From positions 34,839,093-34,903,092 of the forward strand of contig CM041091.1 of NCBI GenBank assembly GCA_023079485.1: a stretch of DNA of 64,000 bases, read 5' to 3'. The translations under genes and the position numbers were made by a program. This document shows, piece by piece, positions 12,601-27,049 of this stretch. The DNA is from Archilochus colubris. Its lineage: Eukaryota; Chordata; Aves; Apodiformes; Trochilidae. The notes under the pieces are model-generated. The model worked only from the letters and a program-made list of their open reading frames with translations, was not told where the DNA came from and searched no databases. The first letter of the stretch is position 1; each line of letters opens with the position of its first letter.

Positions 12601-15600
12601 ACAAAAATTGTATCTCTACAAGCATCTGGTATAAATTCCAGCCCGTGTAATGACAGTATGTGATGACAAGGGCTGCAGTCTCTGCAGCTCTGCTTCAGTG
12701 ACCTCCTGCTAACACAGCAACCCTGATTACAGCTCACCCTGCTCCACACCCTGTGTCCAGCCCCTCTTTTGGGGTGCTGGGCTGGGGGCTGTGCCCAGGG
12801 ATCCCTGTGGCCCCATGGCTGGAGTGTGAAGGGCAGGGCACCCCCCGAGACCTGGGAGCTGTTTAGTTATCAGGTACAACACTTTAAAGGAATGACAAAA
12901 ATCTCTCTTTTTTTCCCCCCTCTCCATATTTTTCTATGGAAAGGACACGTGTGGGCTGAGCAAGGGTCTCCAGTGCCAGTGCTGTAAAGCAGAACATCCA
13001 TGAACTGGATGTTCCAAGCAGCATTTCAGACAAGTGCCAGGCACCCAGGTGCCCTGCAGCACCCGCAGGTCTTACCAACACCATTCCATAGGAAAGGAAA
13101 GGGAAAGCATCAGGAAACAAACTGCAGATGATGGGCAAGGCCAGAGCTGTCCTTTCAACTCTCTTTTGCACCCGTATATCTGACACTTCTGTTTAGAAGC
13201 TGCCTGACAGGGTCAGGTTGAGATGGAAGCAGCCGGGTTTCCACCAAACCTTTTACCACTCTTTAGAGATTTACTACTGGGATTCACCCCACCTCTTACC
13301 ATTGGTTGGGGAGTGATTAACTACAGAGAATCTGCTTTTGCCTAACAGCTGAATAATGTGCTGCCAACACATTCCTAATGTACATCTTGGAAAGAAAGGC
13401 AATAAAACATAAAGACAGCATCTGCTGAGGTCTGGTTTGTACACACAAGATTCGCCCAGTACAAGAAGCCACCTGTGTCTGCATTGCTAATGAGAAGACT
13501 CCATCCCCAGCTCAGTGGAAGTCAGGATTTCACAATAAACCCCAACTTCAACACCAAATCTCCAAAGGAACCCCCTTCTAATTACTTTCACTCAACGTGT
13601 TTAGTGACCAGGGTCATTCCTCGAGTTTAAGCAGAGGCAAATAATCCCAGGGCTTTAGTTACTTGCTGCAGCCTCCAGCTTGCGCTTGTGAGGAGGATCC
13701 TCGATGATGCGATTGATGTCACCGCGGTGCTTCAGGTCCCCTGGCTTCTCCCAGACTGACAGCTGCATTGTAGGGTTGAAGAAGAAGACCCGGTCATCTC
13801 CAGTCCAGACTACACACCTATTCCAAGTGATAAACTATGCTTAGATAATGCCAGGTACACCCAGAAACAAGAAATTCACCCGCAGGGTGAGTCTCCTTCT
13901 CAGGCTGACAACCCCAGGCCCTGCCAACCCATGCCTCGGGTACAGAACCTCTCTCCATATCAATCAAATGGCATAGAAATGGTCCAAACACCCCAAAAAA
14001 ACACCCAGTAGCAGGTGAAATATTCTATCACGAAAGGGAGAAACAGCCAGGTCAACAGGAATGTTGTGGTGCTCACCACAGGCAGCACATTCTGATGCTG
14101 AGGGCAGCAAGCAGGACCTGGCAGCAGGTGGGCATCACCCAGAGGACCAGGAGGGGATGAACCCACCAGGGCTGCACATCTCCCCCTCCCAGCAGCCCAC
14201 CAGGGAGTGCTGGGCAAGGGCCAGGGCCCTGGGGACCATGGGCTCAGCTTACCATGGGGATCCTGGCACTGGGGTGGATGCCACCGGCTTGCTGCCGCTT
14301 GACGAGCTGTCACCCTCCTTCATCAGCTTAAAAGAATGATCCTTGAGAGAGAGAGAGGAGCCAGCAATTAAAGCTGGTGCAGAGCCTGTTGGTGCCACAC
14401 AAATCACTCTCCTTAATGCCAAGTGGATTAACCCCAGGGCCACTGTTCCACCAGCAGCTTTATGGACGAGCAGCAACCCGGAGAACAGCCCAGAGCGGTG
14501 GGAATGGGGCTGGGGGAGAGGCACGGGGGGAAGGCAGGGATCTGGCTCCACGAGGCACCAAAACATGAGAAGCACGTTCTTGATTAAAAAGTAATAAAGT
14601 GTATGTCCAGAGGTCTTCATCTTTGGCTTGGAGAGAGCCTGGAGACAGCGGTGTGAGCGGAATGTGCCAAAGGAAAATGAACTGCAGAGCAGCTCAGGTC
14701 CTGCTCCAGCAGCCCCAGCTACACATCCCTGCTCCAGGGGGGCCTCCAGCATCCCCCCCAGCTGCCTCCTCAGCCCCAGATGTCCCCCCCTTGGGTGAAG
14801 GGTGCCCCCTTTTAGCTTTAGCCCTTTGCATCATCTGCACAGGCTGTGCAGGAAGCTGATACTTCTATTCCTTGCAGAGAGGCTGGGAGTGTTATTCATT
14901 TTCCTTTACATCATAATTCAAGCTTTTTTAGAAAAAGGTGATGAAGTTACACACTTAGTGCTGCCCATCTCTAAGTGATGTTTCTTCTCCTTTTACATTC
15001 ATTTCAATTGCAATTATCTGCTAAGGAGGACTACAGAAGTGCCCAGCATCCTCAGTCAGTAACACCAACAGGGTTGGGGGACAGAAAAAAACCAATCCCT
15101 CCTTGCCCCTGGGGCTGATGGTGTGAGAAGCAGCAGGACATCCATGAGGAAACCCTGCTCTGAGCAGGGCCAGCCCCAGCTCCACAGGTCCCAGCCACCA
15201 CCACAAGGTTTAAAGAGGTTTCTAGAAGAAAAACCATCCCAGACCTTATTGCCATGGCTCTCCACAGGGACACCCTTCCTCTCTGTGTGTAAAATCAGGG
15301 TGGGTGGGCAGGAGGGTCTGCTCCGTTCTTTGCCATTGTCTGCAAGGGGAAGAGATTTATTTTTAGTGTGCAATGAATACACCAAACCCAAACTGGCAAA
15401 ACAACCCCCAAAGCACTCCCTGGGCTGCTGCAGGGACAATAAGGAAAGCCCAAAAGGCAGCAGCTGGGACAAACAAACCTAACAACAAGAAAAAAAGTAA
15501 TTTTCACAGTAAGATGTATTCATAAAGACAGCTTTCTATTCTTTGAACTGTTTGGGGATGGGGTTTTTTGTTTGGTTTTGGTTTTTTGGGTTTTATTTGG

Positions 15601-18600
15601 TTGGTTGATTTTTGTTTCCTCATCAATGTTGCTGAGCAGCATGGTATTTCTTGGCATTTCCAGCTCTTGACTCTTCTGCTCATGCTCTGAAATAGTCCCT
15701 GAAGCAGCAATGAGCCCATGAGCTGCTGATGGAACCAAGTGCTGCCCAGATTCAGTCCCTCCCCCAGGAACAGGAGAGGAGAGGAGAGGAGCAACACACT
15801 GACATGGAGCAGTGACTTGGGGAACAGTGATTAACTGACCTGGGATTTGTTCTTCCCTTTAATAGGGAAATGACACTAAACACAGTCTCAGCTCTGCCTC
15901 TTTCTCTTTCTAACTATTTATATAGTCCCTGAGGAAAAAAACTTTTATTATTGTTAGAATTTTGATTCTTTTATAGTCTCCATTATCATGTTGGTTTAAG
16001 AAGTAGCCAAGATCTTTCATTTGTGTATATTCATAAGCACACATGCTTGGGGAACAAGAAAACACATTTACCTAGCTATGCAAGCATTAACACAAATAAA
16101 TAAATGCCAGCTGGCAGACTTAAACAAACTGTTGCACATGCAAAATTCAGGAGGGGATTTTCCCACAGGCAACGCTGAAGAAGGGAGTCAAGAGACAGCC
16201 CCAGCAGCTCTGGTTTGATGCAGAGGAAGGTACAAATCATGGTGTAAACCCCTGCTGCCCTTGCCCAGGTTATTTCTAAGTGAAGATTGGTCTGAAATAG
16301 AGCATGGAGATAGCAGTGGGGCCCCAGCAAGGGGCAGCTGCTCTCCCTGACACTCACACACCTTTACCTGGAGACACTCTGTGCTCCCACTGCCTGGGGT
16401 ACCTCTCCTTTCCTTCCTCCTAGGAAAAGCTCCCTCACAGCATCCCACGAGGAAAGCTGAAGCTCCAGGGAAGGACCTGGGTGCTTCTGCTCTGCCCATG
16501 CTGGAGGACAGCCAGGAAGATGTGTGTCTGCCTTCCCCTGGCAGCTCAGGTTTGCTCTTCTCCCATTAATCAACCTTTTAACCCCACTCTTTAACTTAAG
16601 TGGACAAAATAAACTGCAGTCTGCCAATTATTAAGCCACCACAGCAGACTTCCAGCATAATCACACAGGGGATTTCCTGCCCTTAAACTCAGCTGCCTCA
16701 TTACCACCTTGCTGTAGTGCTGCTGCAGGTCGGGCTGGAGATGGGAGGAGGAAGAGCTTTGATGAAGGAGACTGCTCTGGCAGGTAGGGAGACATGAATA
16801 ATTCACAGTGTGAAAAGTACAGGTGAGGCAGCAAAGCTGTTCAGGGTGTATCACAGAGGATGCAGGGGGACCATCACCCACACCTGATTAAAAAAGCAGA
16901 ACTGGAGAGGGAGAGGGAAGGAAGAGGGATGAGGGACAAAAATTCATTCACTCTGGAAGTTCCTATGAAAAAGAGAGAATAAAAAATTGCTTTGCAGAGG
17001 TATCTGGAGCTGAAATCTCCATTAAACTCCAAGAAAATTTAAACCTTGGACTCTAAATGTTTCAGAGAACTGGATTTACTCCAAGCACACCCACCTACAG
17101 ACTCAGCTTTCAGTATCCCACCACTACCTCTTCAGGTCAGTTCTGTCTCTCCTCACAACCTGGTTGCTTTTTGTTTTTAAGATTAGCCTAAAACCTACAA
17201 TTTCAGTTTTCAACAAGCTGCCCAGCTCCTGACTTCACAGCAGCATTGTATGAGGAATTTGACATTATCAGAGAAGACGTTCATAATTTCCTATCAAAAT
17301 CAGATTGCTTTTTGATTGTGATTTGCAGCACATATTTGGGAATCTAAATAAAGCCATGAGATGTCCTCCAGCTTTTGGGAATGGCACTATATCCCCTCTC
17401 ACAACAACACACACACATTCCCACGACAGCATAAAGCATCCTTGGAGGCTTCAGCCAAAAGGGCTCCGTGGAGCAGCTACCCAAAAGATCACCACATTAC
17501 CCTGGTAATGATCCTCACCACCACTGGCCTGGGAAAGGGAAAGCCCAAGGACATATCAGACACTTGCCTTTTTTTTTTTTTTTTGTAGCATCAAATGCAA
17601 AGCTGCTGCCAGCTGCAGGCTGAGCAGACAGGACCTGAAGCCCTGGGGATGCACTAAAGCAAACACCATAGCGTTGGAGCCGAGTTTTTGAGGGCTCCCC
17701 CCACTTGTAGGCAGTGTGGGGAGCAGGGCATGGCAGGGAGCACACAAAGACACAGCATGTGCTGGGGGAGCAGGATGGGCACACAGAAACACAGACACAC
17801 ACACCTGGGAGTGCTGCATCCATCAGGTTGGTGGCCATGAGCGTCACCGCCGGCGCAGCCACAGCCCTCACCCTGGTCACTTGTGTAGGCAGCAAAGGAC
17901 CCACATGAGCATCCAGTCTGGAGGCAGAACCTGCATGCAAACCAGAAGGACACTTTTTGGGTTGTTTGTTTCCCCGGTAAACAGAAATGCCCTGGAAAAG
18001 CTCCCTTTGCTTCCAGCCCTGTTTCACAGAACATTCTCTAACCTCCTGCTAAGCATTTCCTCTCATTTGCACAATAAAACAATCCTGGGATGAGGTTCTG
18101 GTCCAGGCTGCCCACAGCATCCATTGACTCTCAGCAAATAAACCTCAGTGTCATTTTTAAATTAACAAAACCCTGACCCTCACACCAAGGATCTGCAGGG
18201 TCATATTAGTGCTTTCAGAAGAGCTTACAGCAAAACCCGTTTTCTCATTTAAGTCTGAAAAACACACCTCCCATTTCTACACATGCCCTATCAGAACAGG
18301 TGAGAGCCCCCAGGGATCTACAGCAGCCCAGAACAAAGCAAAATGGGCAGCAGGAGATGCTCCCAGAACCTTAACATCAAAGGAGAGGGGAGACCAAGCA
18401 GCCCCGTGCTGCTTTGGCCATCTCTTCCCTGGGACAGCAGCGCAGGGACCGGGAGGCACGGGGAGGATTAACTGCAGGCAGAGCAGGAAAAACACCAGAA
18501 AAGGAAACCCTTCATTGTTTCTTGTTTCTCTTTTTCTTTTTGCCATTAAGCTAGAGGAGAACTTCCTGCAAGACACAACCAGTAGCACAGTAATTACCCT

Positions 18601-21600
18601 ACAAGGTACTGTTACAGATCTAGTCTATATTTTCTTTGAAGAAATAACAACAAATAAAGCCCTTACACAGAGCAGCAGGTCAGGGTGATGGGTGTTCTGC
18701 TGCCTACAGCATGGGATTGCCTCTGGAGGCACTTGTAACCTGGCCAGCTCTAAGTAAGACACTGAACCATTTTCCTGCTCTAGACAATGTTTGGTCCTCA
18801 GGCAACAGCTCTTTCTTTTCTTCTCCTTCTGTCAAAGCCCCTGGCAAAAGTATTAACTTTGATGAGCTCACTCACTTCATAAAGAAAGGCTGAGGAACCA
18901 TCAATCCCAGCCCTGCCATCTGAGGTGCCTCTAATTACAGGGAGCAATGCAGAGCAAGCTCACACCAACCCCTCCAGCTGCACAGGGATGCCCAGCAGGA
19001 CACAGGAGTGAACAGACTGAAATTCAGGTCTCCACATCCTTGGAGACCATTTCTCAGGCTAGGATTTCCATCTGCAACTTAGATGTATGTTTGTACACAA
19101 TTATTTCCATGAGTAATACTTCATAGAGCAAGAGTTGTTTGGTTTTCTTTGGCTTTTCAAGTTAATGTCAATAAAAAGGGAACTTCCATCCTCTCCTTTC
19201 CCTGAGCCATCAGACAGACTTAGTGGGATGTCCTCTCCTGCTCTCCCCTGATGCTGCTGAGCCCTGGCACACCAGTGCCCTGCTGCCTGCAACAGCACAC
19301 TCAGGAAAGGCTGTGCAGCTCTTTGGAATTTATCCACAATGACCACTGTGCAAGGCAACAACAACACCAAGTACTGGAGATGAGCCCAGCTGGGCATCTC
19401 TTGGCTTCTCCTCTTCCACCTTTAAATCTGCCAAGCAGGGAAGGTTCACAGCCCAGCCCTTGGGCTGCTAAAGACCTCCTGGGGGGACAGGGAGAGACCC
19501 CCAAGATTGGAATGATTTTCATAAGGTGCTTAATTATCTCCCTGTCATTAGTCTCACACCACCGGAGCCAAGCTCTGCTCCTCTGGTTACCACAACCTGT
19601 GCTGCACGGGGAGATGTGACTTCCCATTATATAATTTCAGCTGCTTCTTTATGTTGATTTATTGCCACATGCAGGAAACATTAAATTATCAGTGCATCTT
19701 CTGATGGCATGGAAGCAATTAACTCCCAGCTTCCACCCATACTGGAGTCGAGCAGATCCAGATATATACACACATATATATTATTTCATACATGCAGATC
19801 GAGTGCAACTGTTTAGTTTAATTATATCTGATGCTCACCAAATAATCCTGAATGATTTAAGGCAATCATAACCTTTAAGGAATAAATATTTATGCTTTCT
19901 AGTTCTTTGCACTCATCAAAAGCAGTCTTGGCAAGAGATGGGTTTGGAATACAAATAAACTCTGAGGATCGAGTTGAATGTCATTCAGGATGAGGTTTTG
20001 GGGTGAGCTGAACATGACCTGAACTGGACGAGCACCTAAACACAAACACAACACACACACTCGGTGCACCTCATGGTTAGGTTTAAGGACATTTTACTAT
20101 AAAGCAATATTGAGGAGGGGGAGGATAAAAAAGATAATCTCTGAAGTTTCTGATGATGGCTGGAGCCAAGCAGCCCTGCCCAGCAAGTCCTGCCCTGGGA
20201 GAGCATCTGTCCAGCAAAGGTTATTTCAGTGCTGATGTGTTTTACTGGCACTTACAAACCCAACCCACCTCTGTGCAACTCACACAGGGACATTACAAGG
20301 ACAAAGGAGGACAACAGCAGGCTCAGAATCCTGCAGATCCTCTGCTAGTGATACACTGCCCTGATCTGCATCCCTGCTGATGGGACCCAGAGCTGGGGCA
20401 CCTGGGGCTCTGCTGGGGGTTCCATGTCCTCACCCTCCCTTGCTGCTCCCCCCAGCTCCATTTCCCACCTCCTGCAGCCATCACCAGGCACAGCTCCTGC
20501 ACAGACCATACAACCTGTATTTTAATAATCCTTAATAATTTTAATCTGTATTTTAATAAAACACTAGTGTGTTTGTTATTTTGCAAAAGGTGAGTTATTT
20601 CTCAGCTGGACACTGCTGTCCAAATGGCACCCACAACCTAGATGGTCTCTGGAGGTCCCTTCCAACCCTGAGGATTCTGTGGTTCTAGGATTCCATTCTA
20701 GCACCTTGGTTTTCCCCAGCAGCAGCAGCAGCATTGTCACCTCTGTGCTTCATGGCAGGTTTTATTCCTGCTTCTTTGCATGGATGTTCACTGGGTGCAG
20801 AGAGGATCACCTTTGGTTTCTAAAGACAGAGAAACATGTCAGTGGCATAGAGCCCGAGAATGTAATTTTCAAAAGTCTGCCCATGACCAAAGAGTAGAAA
20901 ACCTATTATCAGTGTAATTGTGTTGACTTCCCAGTCACTGATGCAACACTGAAAAGCCCCCTCTCAGTCAGCAGCCCAGCAGGTACTCCCCAGACCTGCT
21001 TATTTCTGAGTCCAATGCAAGCTGCAATGATTCTTTTTTTACATCCAAATTGAAATATAATGAGAATGCATTAACAAAGAGTATTAAATATTCAGTGCTC
21101 TGGCTCTGCTCAGGAAAGGTTTTACCCAAACAGTTCCAGAGGGACCTACAGAGCAAGGCAGGCTGTGCCCCACTCGTGTCATTTAGAGGAATTCCACTTC
21201 TGCATGGGGAACAAAAAAAAATAAATAAAACAACCAAATCCCAGCAAGCTAACACCAGAAATACCTAAAGTAAAAGACAACCTGTAAGTATGAAATAAAC
21301 CACTGATGTTTAATCCAAGCCCTCCAAAGAGCTTTCCTCCCAGCAGCAGGTTTAGCACTGCTCACAAACTTGCCAACAATTCCTTATTTCTTACTGACAG
21401 TGACCCCAAATGCCTCCAGACTCCTGGAGCAGCTGCACAAAGCTGCACAAATGATAGGACCAAGCACCTATAAACTTCCTTCTCTCAAAACTTTAGTCAA
21501 AGTTTTCCTAGAGTTTCCTATTCCAGCAGAAACAACACTTCACATTATGGCAGCTTTGGGCAGGATTACCCTGGCTGCTTTGCAGCTCTTTGCCCAGGTT

Positions 21601-24600
21601 TCCTGTGGTTTTATTTGTGCTTGAGTTTTCCTATTTTTAGATTTATATATTTAAAAGAAAAAAAAAGTTAATGGTGATTGAAGATCTGTTCTGGAACACA
21701 GCACAGATCACAAATTCAGTGACCTGGGATGGAAAATGGAAGAATGACAATGAGATAAAAGGGTGAAGGGTAATACAAAGGAAGAGCTCTCAGCAGCTCT
21801 GTACCTCCTGGCACAGCACTAGATGGTTGATGAATCTGAACACAGAAATTCTTTTTTTTTTTTTTTTCAGTTAAGAATGGATAGTCTAGAAGCACAAAGC
21901 TTAGTCACCTCCTTGCTGTTTCATCACATTAACACATTGCCCTGTAAGGAGGTCAGAAAATGAGCGTGGAACTTTCCCTCTTTGGTTAAACAAAAGCATG
22001 ACACACATCTACCAAGAGATCCACAGCCAGCTGTGTGCATGCAGAGCTCTGCAGCAGAAAAGAACATGGAACCCTGTCACCAGAAGGGGACTTTCTGAAA
22101 GGGACATCCCTTCTCCCTCCTCTGGGCTGGAATTCAGTTAAATGGTACCAAGAACACTCCCAGCCATCCCCTACTCCCTGGCACCTCATCCCTTGCTGCT
22201 CCCCTCCCTGCTCCTCAGCAAATCTCTGGAAATCTCTGCAGTGGGAATTATCAGTTATTTGGACCTCAATTATTTGGAGCCTTGGTGTGGTCTTTTCTGT
22301 TTGTTTCCTGTATTTGAAAATAATTGGGAATATTTTGGTGGTTTTGGCATCGATCAATAATGGACATTACCTATGGGAATGTGCTGCTCTCCTCAGACCA
22401 AAGTCATTACTTCTTAAAATTCTGCTTGAAGACACAAACCAGCAACAGAAAGCAAATTAAACAGGGAACCTTCCGAGGTGCCAAAAAGGATTTAAAAAAA
22501 ATATCCTTCTTGAGCCAAACCAATCCACAGCAATGCAAACCTACTGGAGTGGTACGCCTCTGATTTTCTGCCAGCTACACAAACAATAGTTGTTCTGGGC
22601 TAGAAGTATTTTTTATCATTAAATTTTAAAGGAACCAGAACAATTCACCAGATCCAAGCCAGCTGGGAGGTATGGGCAACAGCTACAGCCTTCCACAAAA
22701 ATGCATTTCAAAAATATGCAAAGCGTGTGCTTAAAATTATGCATGCTGTTATAGTTCATTAAAGAGAAATTAAGGATCTTAAGAAAACAAATTTGTTTGG
22801 CACCTATTTTTTGCCTTTCCCTCATCAGCTCCCATCTCAGATTCATACCAGGGATTGGTTCCAACTGCAGCAAGGAATTAAACCCAAGCACAGCTCACCT
22901 GGCACCCAAACTGAAACACCCGAGGGGATGGTTGGGGAGCAATGTCCTCTCCCAAGGACAAGAATCCGGGCTCTAAAAGCCTTCACAGGGACTGTCACAC
23001 AGGCTCAGGAACTCCTCTGGCCCCCAAGCCAGCTCATATTTACAGGCAGCTTTGGGAACCTGGATCTTTCGTTGCCACCAAGTCCAGCACTTCAAGGCCA
23101 GCAGTGGCAGCAATGTTGCTCTGCTGCGGGTTTGGGGTTTTTTTCCCAACTAAAGGGAGACCTGAAACCCAAAGACATCTGAAGGGGAAGGGGAGGACTG
23201 CCTGTGCAGCAGGGCTCCCAGCATCCCAAATGGACAGAACCAAAACCAAGAGGGTCTGGGTGCAGAGCTTCACCTTGTGCCCACAAATCCAGGGGACCGA
23301 GGGCACTGCTCAGCACTTCTGCTGCTGCAGTTGTTGGAAGGAAAATCCTGAGGGTGTTTTATTATTTTCTAGCTGGAGTTTCCTTGCCCATGAAGCGCTG
23401 GCTTCATGTCAGTGTTTTCTTCAAGAAAGATGTAAACAAATTTTAACAGAAAAACAGCACAGTGAGGTGACTAACAGAAAATGGTAAAACTGTTAACACA
23501 CACTTGTGAACTTATGGATTTTTATGGTTTTTTGTGCAGTGATCTCCAAAAGATAAAAATCAAAACTAAATTATCATGTCAGATAATTGTCAGGTTTTTG
23601 TCACCATCAGTTTCAGATAATTAAGTGAGATACATTTTGGAGCAGAGCCAAACCCTGATAGGATGGCAATTACCTCTATAGAGCCCAGTCAAGATCACAC
23701 AGTGCTCTCCTCCTACATCTTCATTACCTCCTCGTTTTTAACTTAGGTCTTAAACTATATACAGAGCTTTTGGAAAATCAGAACCATTGCTTTCACATCC
23801 CTACCTAGCAAGGGTGGGCTTGGTGTCCTTCCCAAGCCAGAAGCTGCCTGGCACTTGAGGGTGACACACTCAAGACACCCGCACGGAGCAGCCCCCGAAG
23901 GGACCAAAAGCCTGGTGTACAGGGGAGATTGGTGCCATTTATTCCTCCTGCACCTCCTCTTTTTCAGATGTTTGCTAGTTCTGTGGAGCACAGTGACATT
24001 CAGAAGACCAGGAGAAGTTCAAGACTCCCAGTTTGGGTTCCCACCTCCAAGCTCCTGGCGTTGCATTTCTTCCCGTGCTCCAACAGCGGCTTCTCCGCTG
24101 CCAGCTTTGCACAAACTCTTACTCCACAAACAGCCTCTGGAACCATGCTCTGGGCAGCTGGCTTGTCCCTGAGGATGAATCTTGGCTGTGGTGTGTGCAA
24201 TGGAAACAAGCCCTGGCATGGGAGCTGGAGATGTGCCATGCTGGGGGACCTGTCCTGCAGAGCCAGCACACACCCTGCCCACCTCTGCTCACCAACCCCT
24301 CCATCCCGTAGCCTCCACGAGGGAAGGAGGGAAATTACTTTCTCCGTATCCCTGAACAGACCAGAAACGTGGCCAGGCTGCCACAGCTGCCTGCAGCTCC
24401 TCAAGATGTCATTTCCAGCCACCAGGATTTGAACAGGACAATTGATTTTTAAGGAGGAGAAGAAAATCCGATTTCATCTCATTTCACGCAGGCAGATATT
24501 TACAAGAAACAAATCACAGAGACAAGATGGCTACAAATATTAGATTACAACCTGCACGAGGCTGGCATGCTTTAAATTACTTCACTACAACTCAGGCTCA

Positions 24601-26984
24601 CAGCAGAAAATGTTTTCCTTCCGAAGGCTCCGTGCTGATACCGAGTACAGACTGCAACACACAGCAAAATAATGATCTGAAGGAAGCAGAGCAGAATCAG
24701 CCTCTTCCCTTCTGAGCTGAGACACGTTTAGCTAATTGTTGGTGTTCCCCATCACCCCGAGCCTCACAGACCAGACAGGAGCAGCATTCAGAGAACCAGA
24801 CACTCATCCAACACATCCCATAATGTGCTGCCAGGGCTCACCTTAAAAACAAGAGGGGAAAATAATCCTTAAAGCACAAACCCTTCAAAAACATCACTGA
24901 CAGAGCCTCCAGGAAAGGCAACCCCAAGCACAGAGGTGCTTAACCAGAGATGAAGTTTGTCCCTTTCAGTACAGCTCCAGGGGCAAGTCCTGGGCTGTGC
25001 AGACACCGAGTGCTCTCAGCACCCCCACAAACTGTACTGAGCTGTGCTGAGAGCATCAAAACCATCTCCAGCTGAAATGACTCCTGGTCTGGTTTTTTTG
25101 TTTTTTTTTTTCAATTTCCAACAGGATAACAAAGATAGAAGTCAAGTCAAACACCACGTAAAACCCCAGAGTTGGAAAAGCAAAAGAAGGAAATCCATGA
25201 TGCCATGGGTTTTGTCACTCCTGAAGTGGCTTCCTGAACATCTGCAGCAGCAGCTGGGAGCAGGGCATGGATCTGGACGGGAGTGCTGGGACCCCAAAGC
25301 CTGCTGCTGCCTATGATCCATCCCTGCAGGAAAGCCTCTCCTGTTGGGCTGGAGGCAGGACAGCACCCTGTCCTCAGACCAGGCACCAGCACCCACCTGT
25401 AAAAATGCCAGACTAAATTTGCTTCAGTTTGTCTCCATGTCTTGGAGATCCAGAGCCAAACCAGCGTGTTCCCCGTTAGTTACTGATCTTTAGGTTATGT
25501 AGTAGTGTAAGTAGCAAGGATTTAAATTCTTCTGGATTCTCAGCTGGCATATTACTTCCTCCCAGTCCCCTTCTCTCAAGGGCATGGTTGTGCCATTACT
25601 CTTTCACTCCTCAGTAGAACACAAATGAGATGTAACCGATGGCTCAGGGAGGCGTTTGAGCTGCTGTGTTTTCCTAGCAGTGGTTCCTCTGTGTTCCCAG
25701 GGACTCAGCTCCAGAACTCCACGGAGATGCCTTCGGGCACTGCTGGCTCCTGTTGCACCACAGACCCTGATGCAGCCCCCTCAAATGGGAAGGAAAGCTG
25801 ACAGCAGATTTTTGGCAAGTTTTGCAGTGCAGAAGCACCCAAGCTGGGTGACCTCCTGAAGCCATGAATGTGACAGCCTCAGAGGGCAAAGAGCTCCTTT
25901 TCAGTCATTGGTGGGATTCACCAGACCATACACATTGGGAAGATCAGGTACCCAGAGCCAGGAGTGATTTATGCAGCTCTGGGCATTTCACAGTGCCCAG
26001 GGCTGAGCATGGGTGTTCCTCAGGCAGAAGGAGCACCAAGATCTACCCACAGACATGGGGGGAAGGCTGAGTGTGCCCCTTCTGCACCCATCCTGCACCA
26101 TCCTGCACCATCCTGAACCCCTCCTGCACCCATCCTGCCCCCATCCTGCATCCCTCCTGCACCCATGGGAGCTGCGGGGCTGGGCAGCTCCTGCCCCACC
26201 AGGGATGGGGACAAGGATGTTCAGCTCACACCCTCCATCTCCTGCAAGGCTTCTCACTGCTCCTTGGCACAGTCCCACTTGCAAAATTTTCTGATTTATT
26301 TCCAGCCTGATGAAAACGAAGCACAGCATAAAATTTCAATCTTTTCCTTTAACAGGATGTAATTCTGAGAGAATACACTAAATTATGCAGTATCAAAGTG
26401 TCGGAACCTCCACTTCCTGTCATATCAGAGTAATTATTTCTGCATGAAGGAATCCTTTGTATTTCAGAGTAAAATCTTTGCATACTTATTTCTAGGAGGA
26501 TTTGAGTTATAAATTAGGTGTGGAATTTTAAAACTAGTAAAGTGGAAACCAGAAACGTGATTCTCCCTTGTATTTTCAATCCTTGCATGATTCTTATGAT
26601 GACATCTGAGCCCAGATTAAAAAAATGACAGGTTCTTAAGACACAGCAGGGAAGCTGACACAGCACAGGGCTGGCAAGAGAGTTGTTGGTTTTGTTTTGT
26701 TTTCCTTGGAACTGGGAGGTTCTAATCTGTTTCTTCTCTGCTCTCCAAAACAAACCCAAAGCAGAGGAACTCAGGGTTTTGGGTCCTTCCCCCCAGCACC
26801 ATCCCAGGCTGCCTGACCCCCCCCACTGCAGGGACATCACCCTCTGCTCCATGTGCCAAAACCAGAACCACAGCTCCAGTGGAGCCACTGACTCCTGACC
26901 CTAGGGGGTTAAAAACATCGTGAAAATTGCCATAACTTTGTTTCACACCATCCAAAAGGTTGAACAGGCATAGCTGTTCCACTG

Positions 26985-27049
<65 letters not shown>

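Larger units (their letters stand above)
14342..17804 (-). other. TCERG1L: TCERG1L intron 5
   Basis: About 3.5 kb. It holds a G/T-rich simple tract near 15560-15618 and a poly-T run at 17569-17584. An undetected micro-exon could lie here, because the phases of exons 5 and 6 disagree when the best exon 5 donor is used. Confidence 0.75.

Noticed and set aside
16708..16734. Possible 27-bp micro-exon (PDLQQHYSK) in intron 5, flanked by ag and gt
   Set aside because: Its phase is 0 to 0 in the attractive frame, so it does not repair the exon 5/6 conflict. Used in the needed phase it lacks a matching donor at that place.
22942..23487. 181-codon plus frame in intron 4
   Set aside because: Low-complexity composition, no recognisable family; typical chance frame in moderately GC-rich intron.
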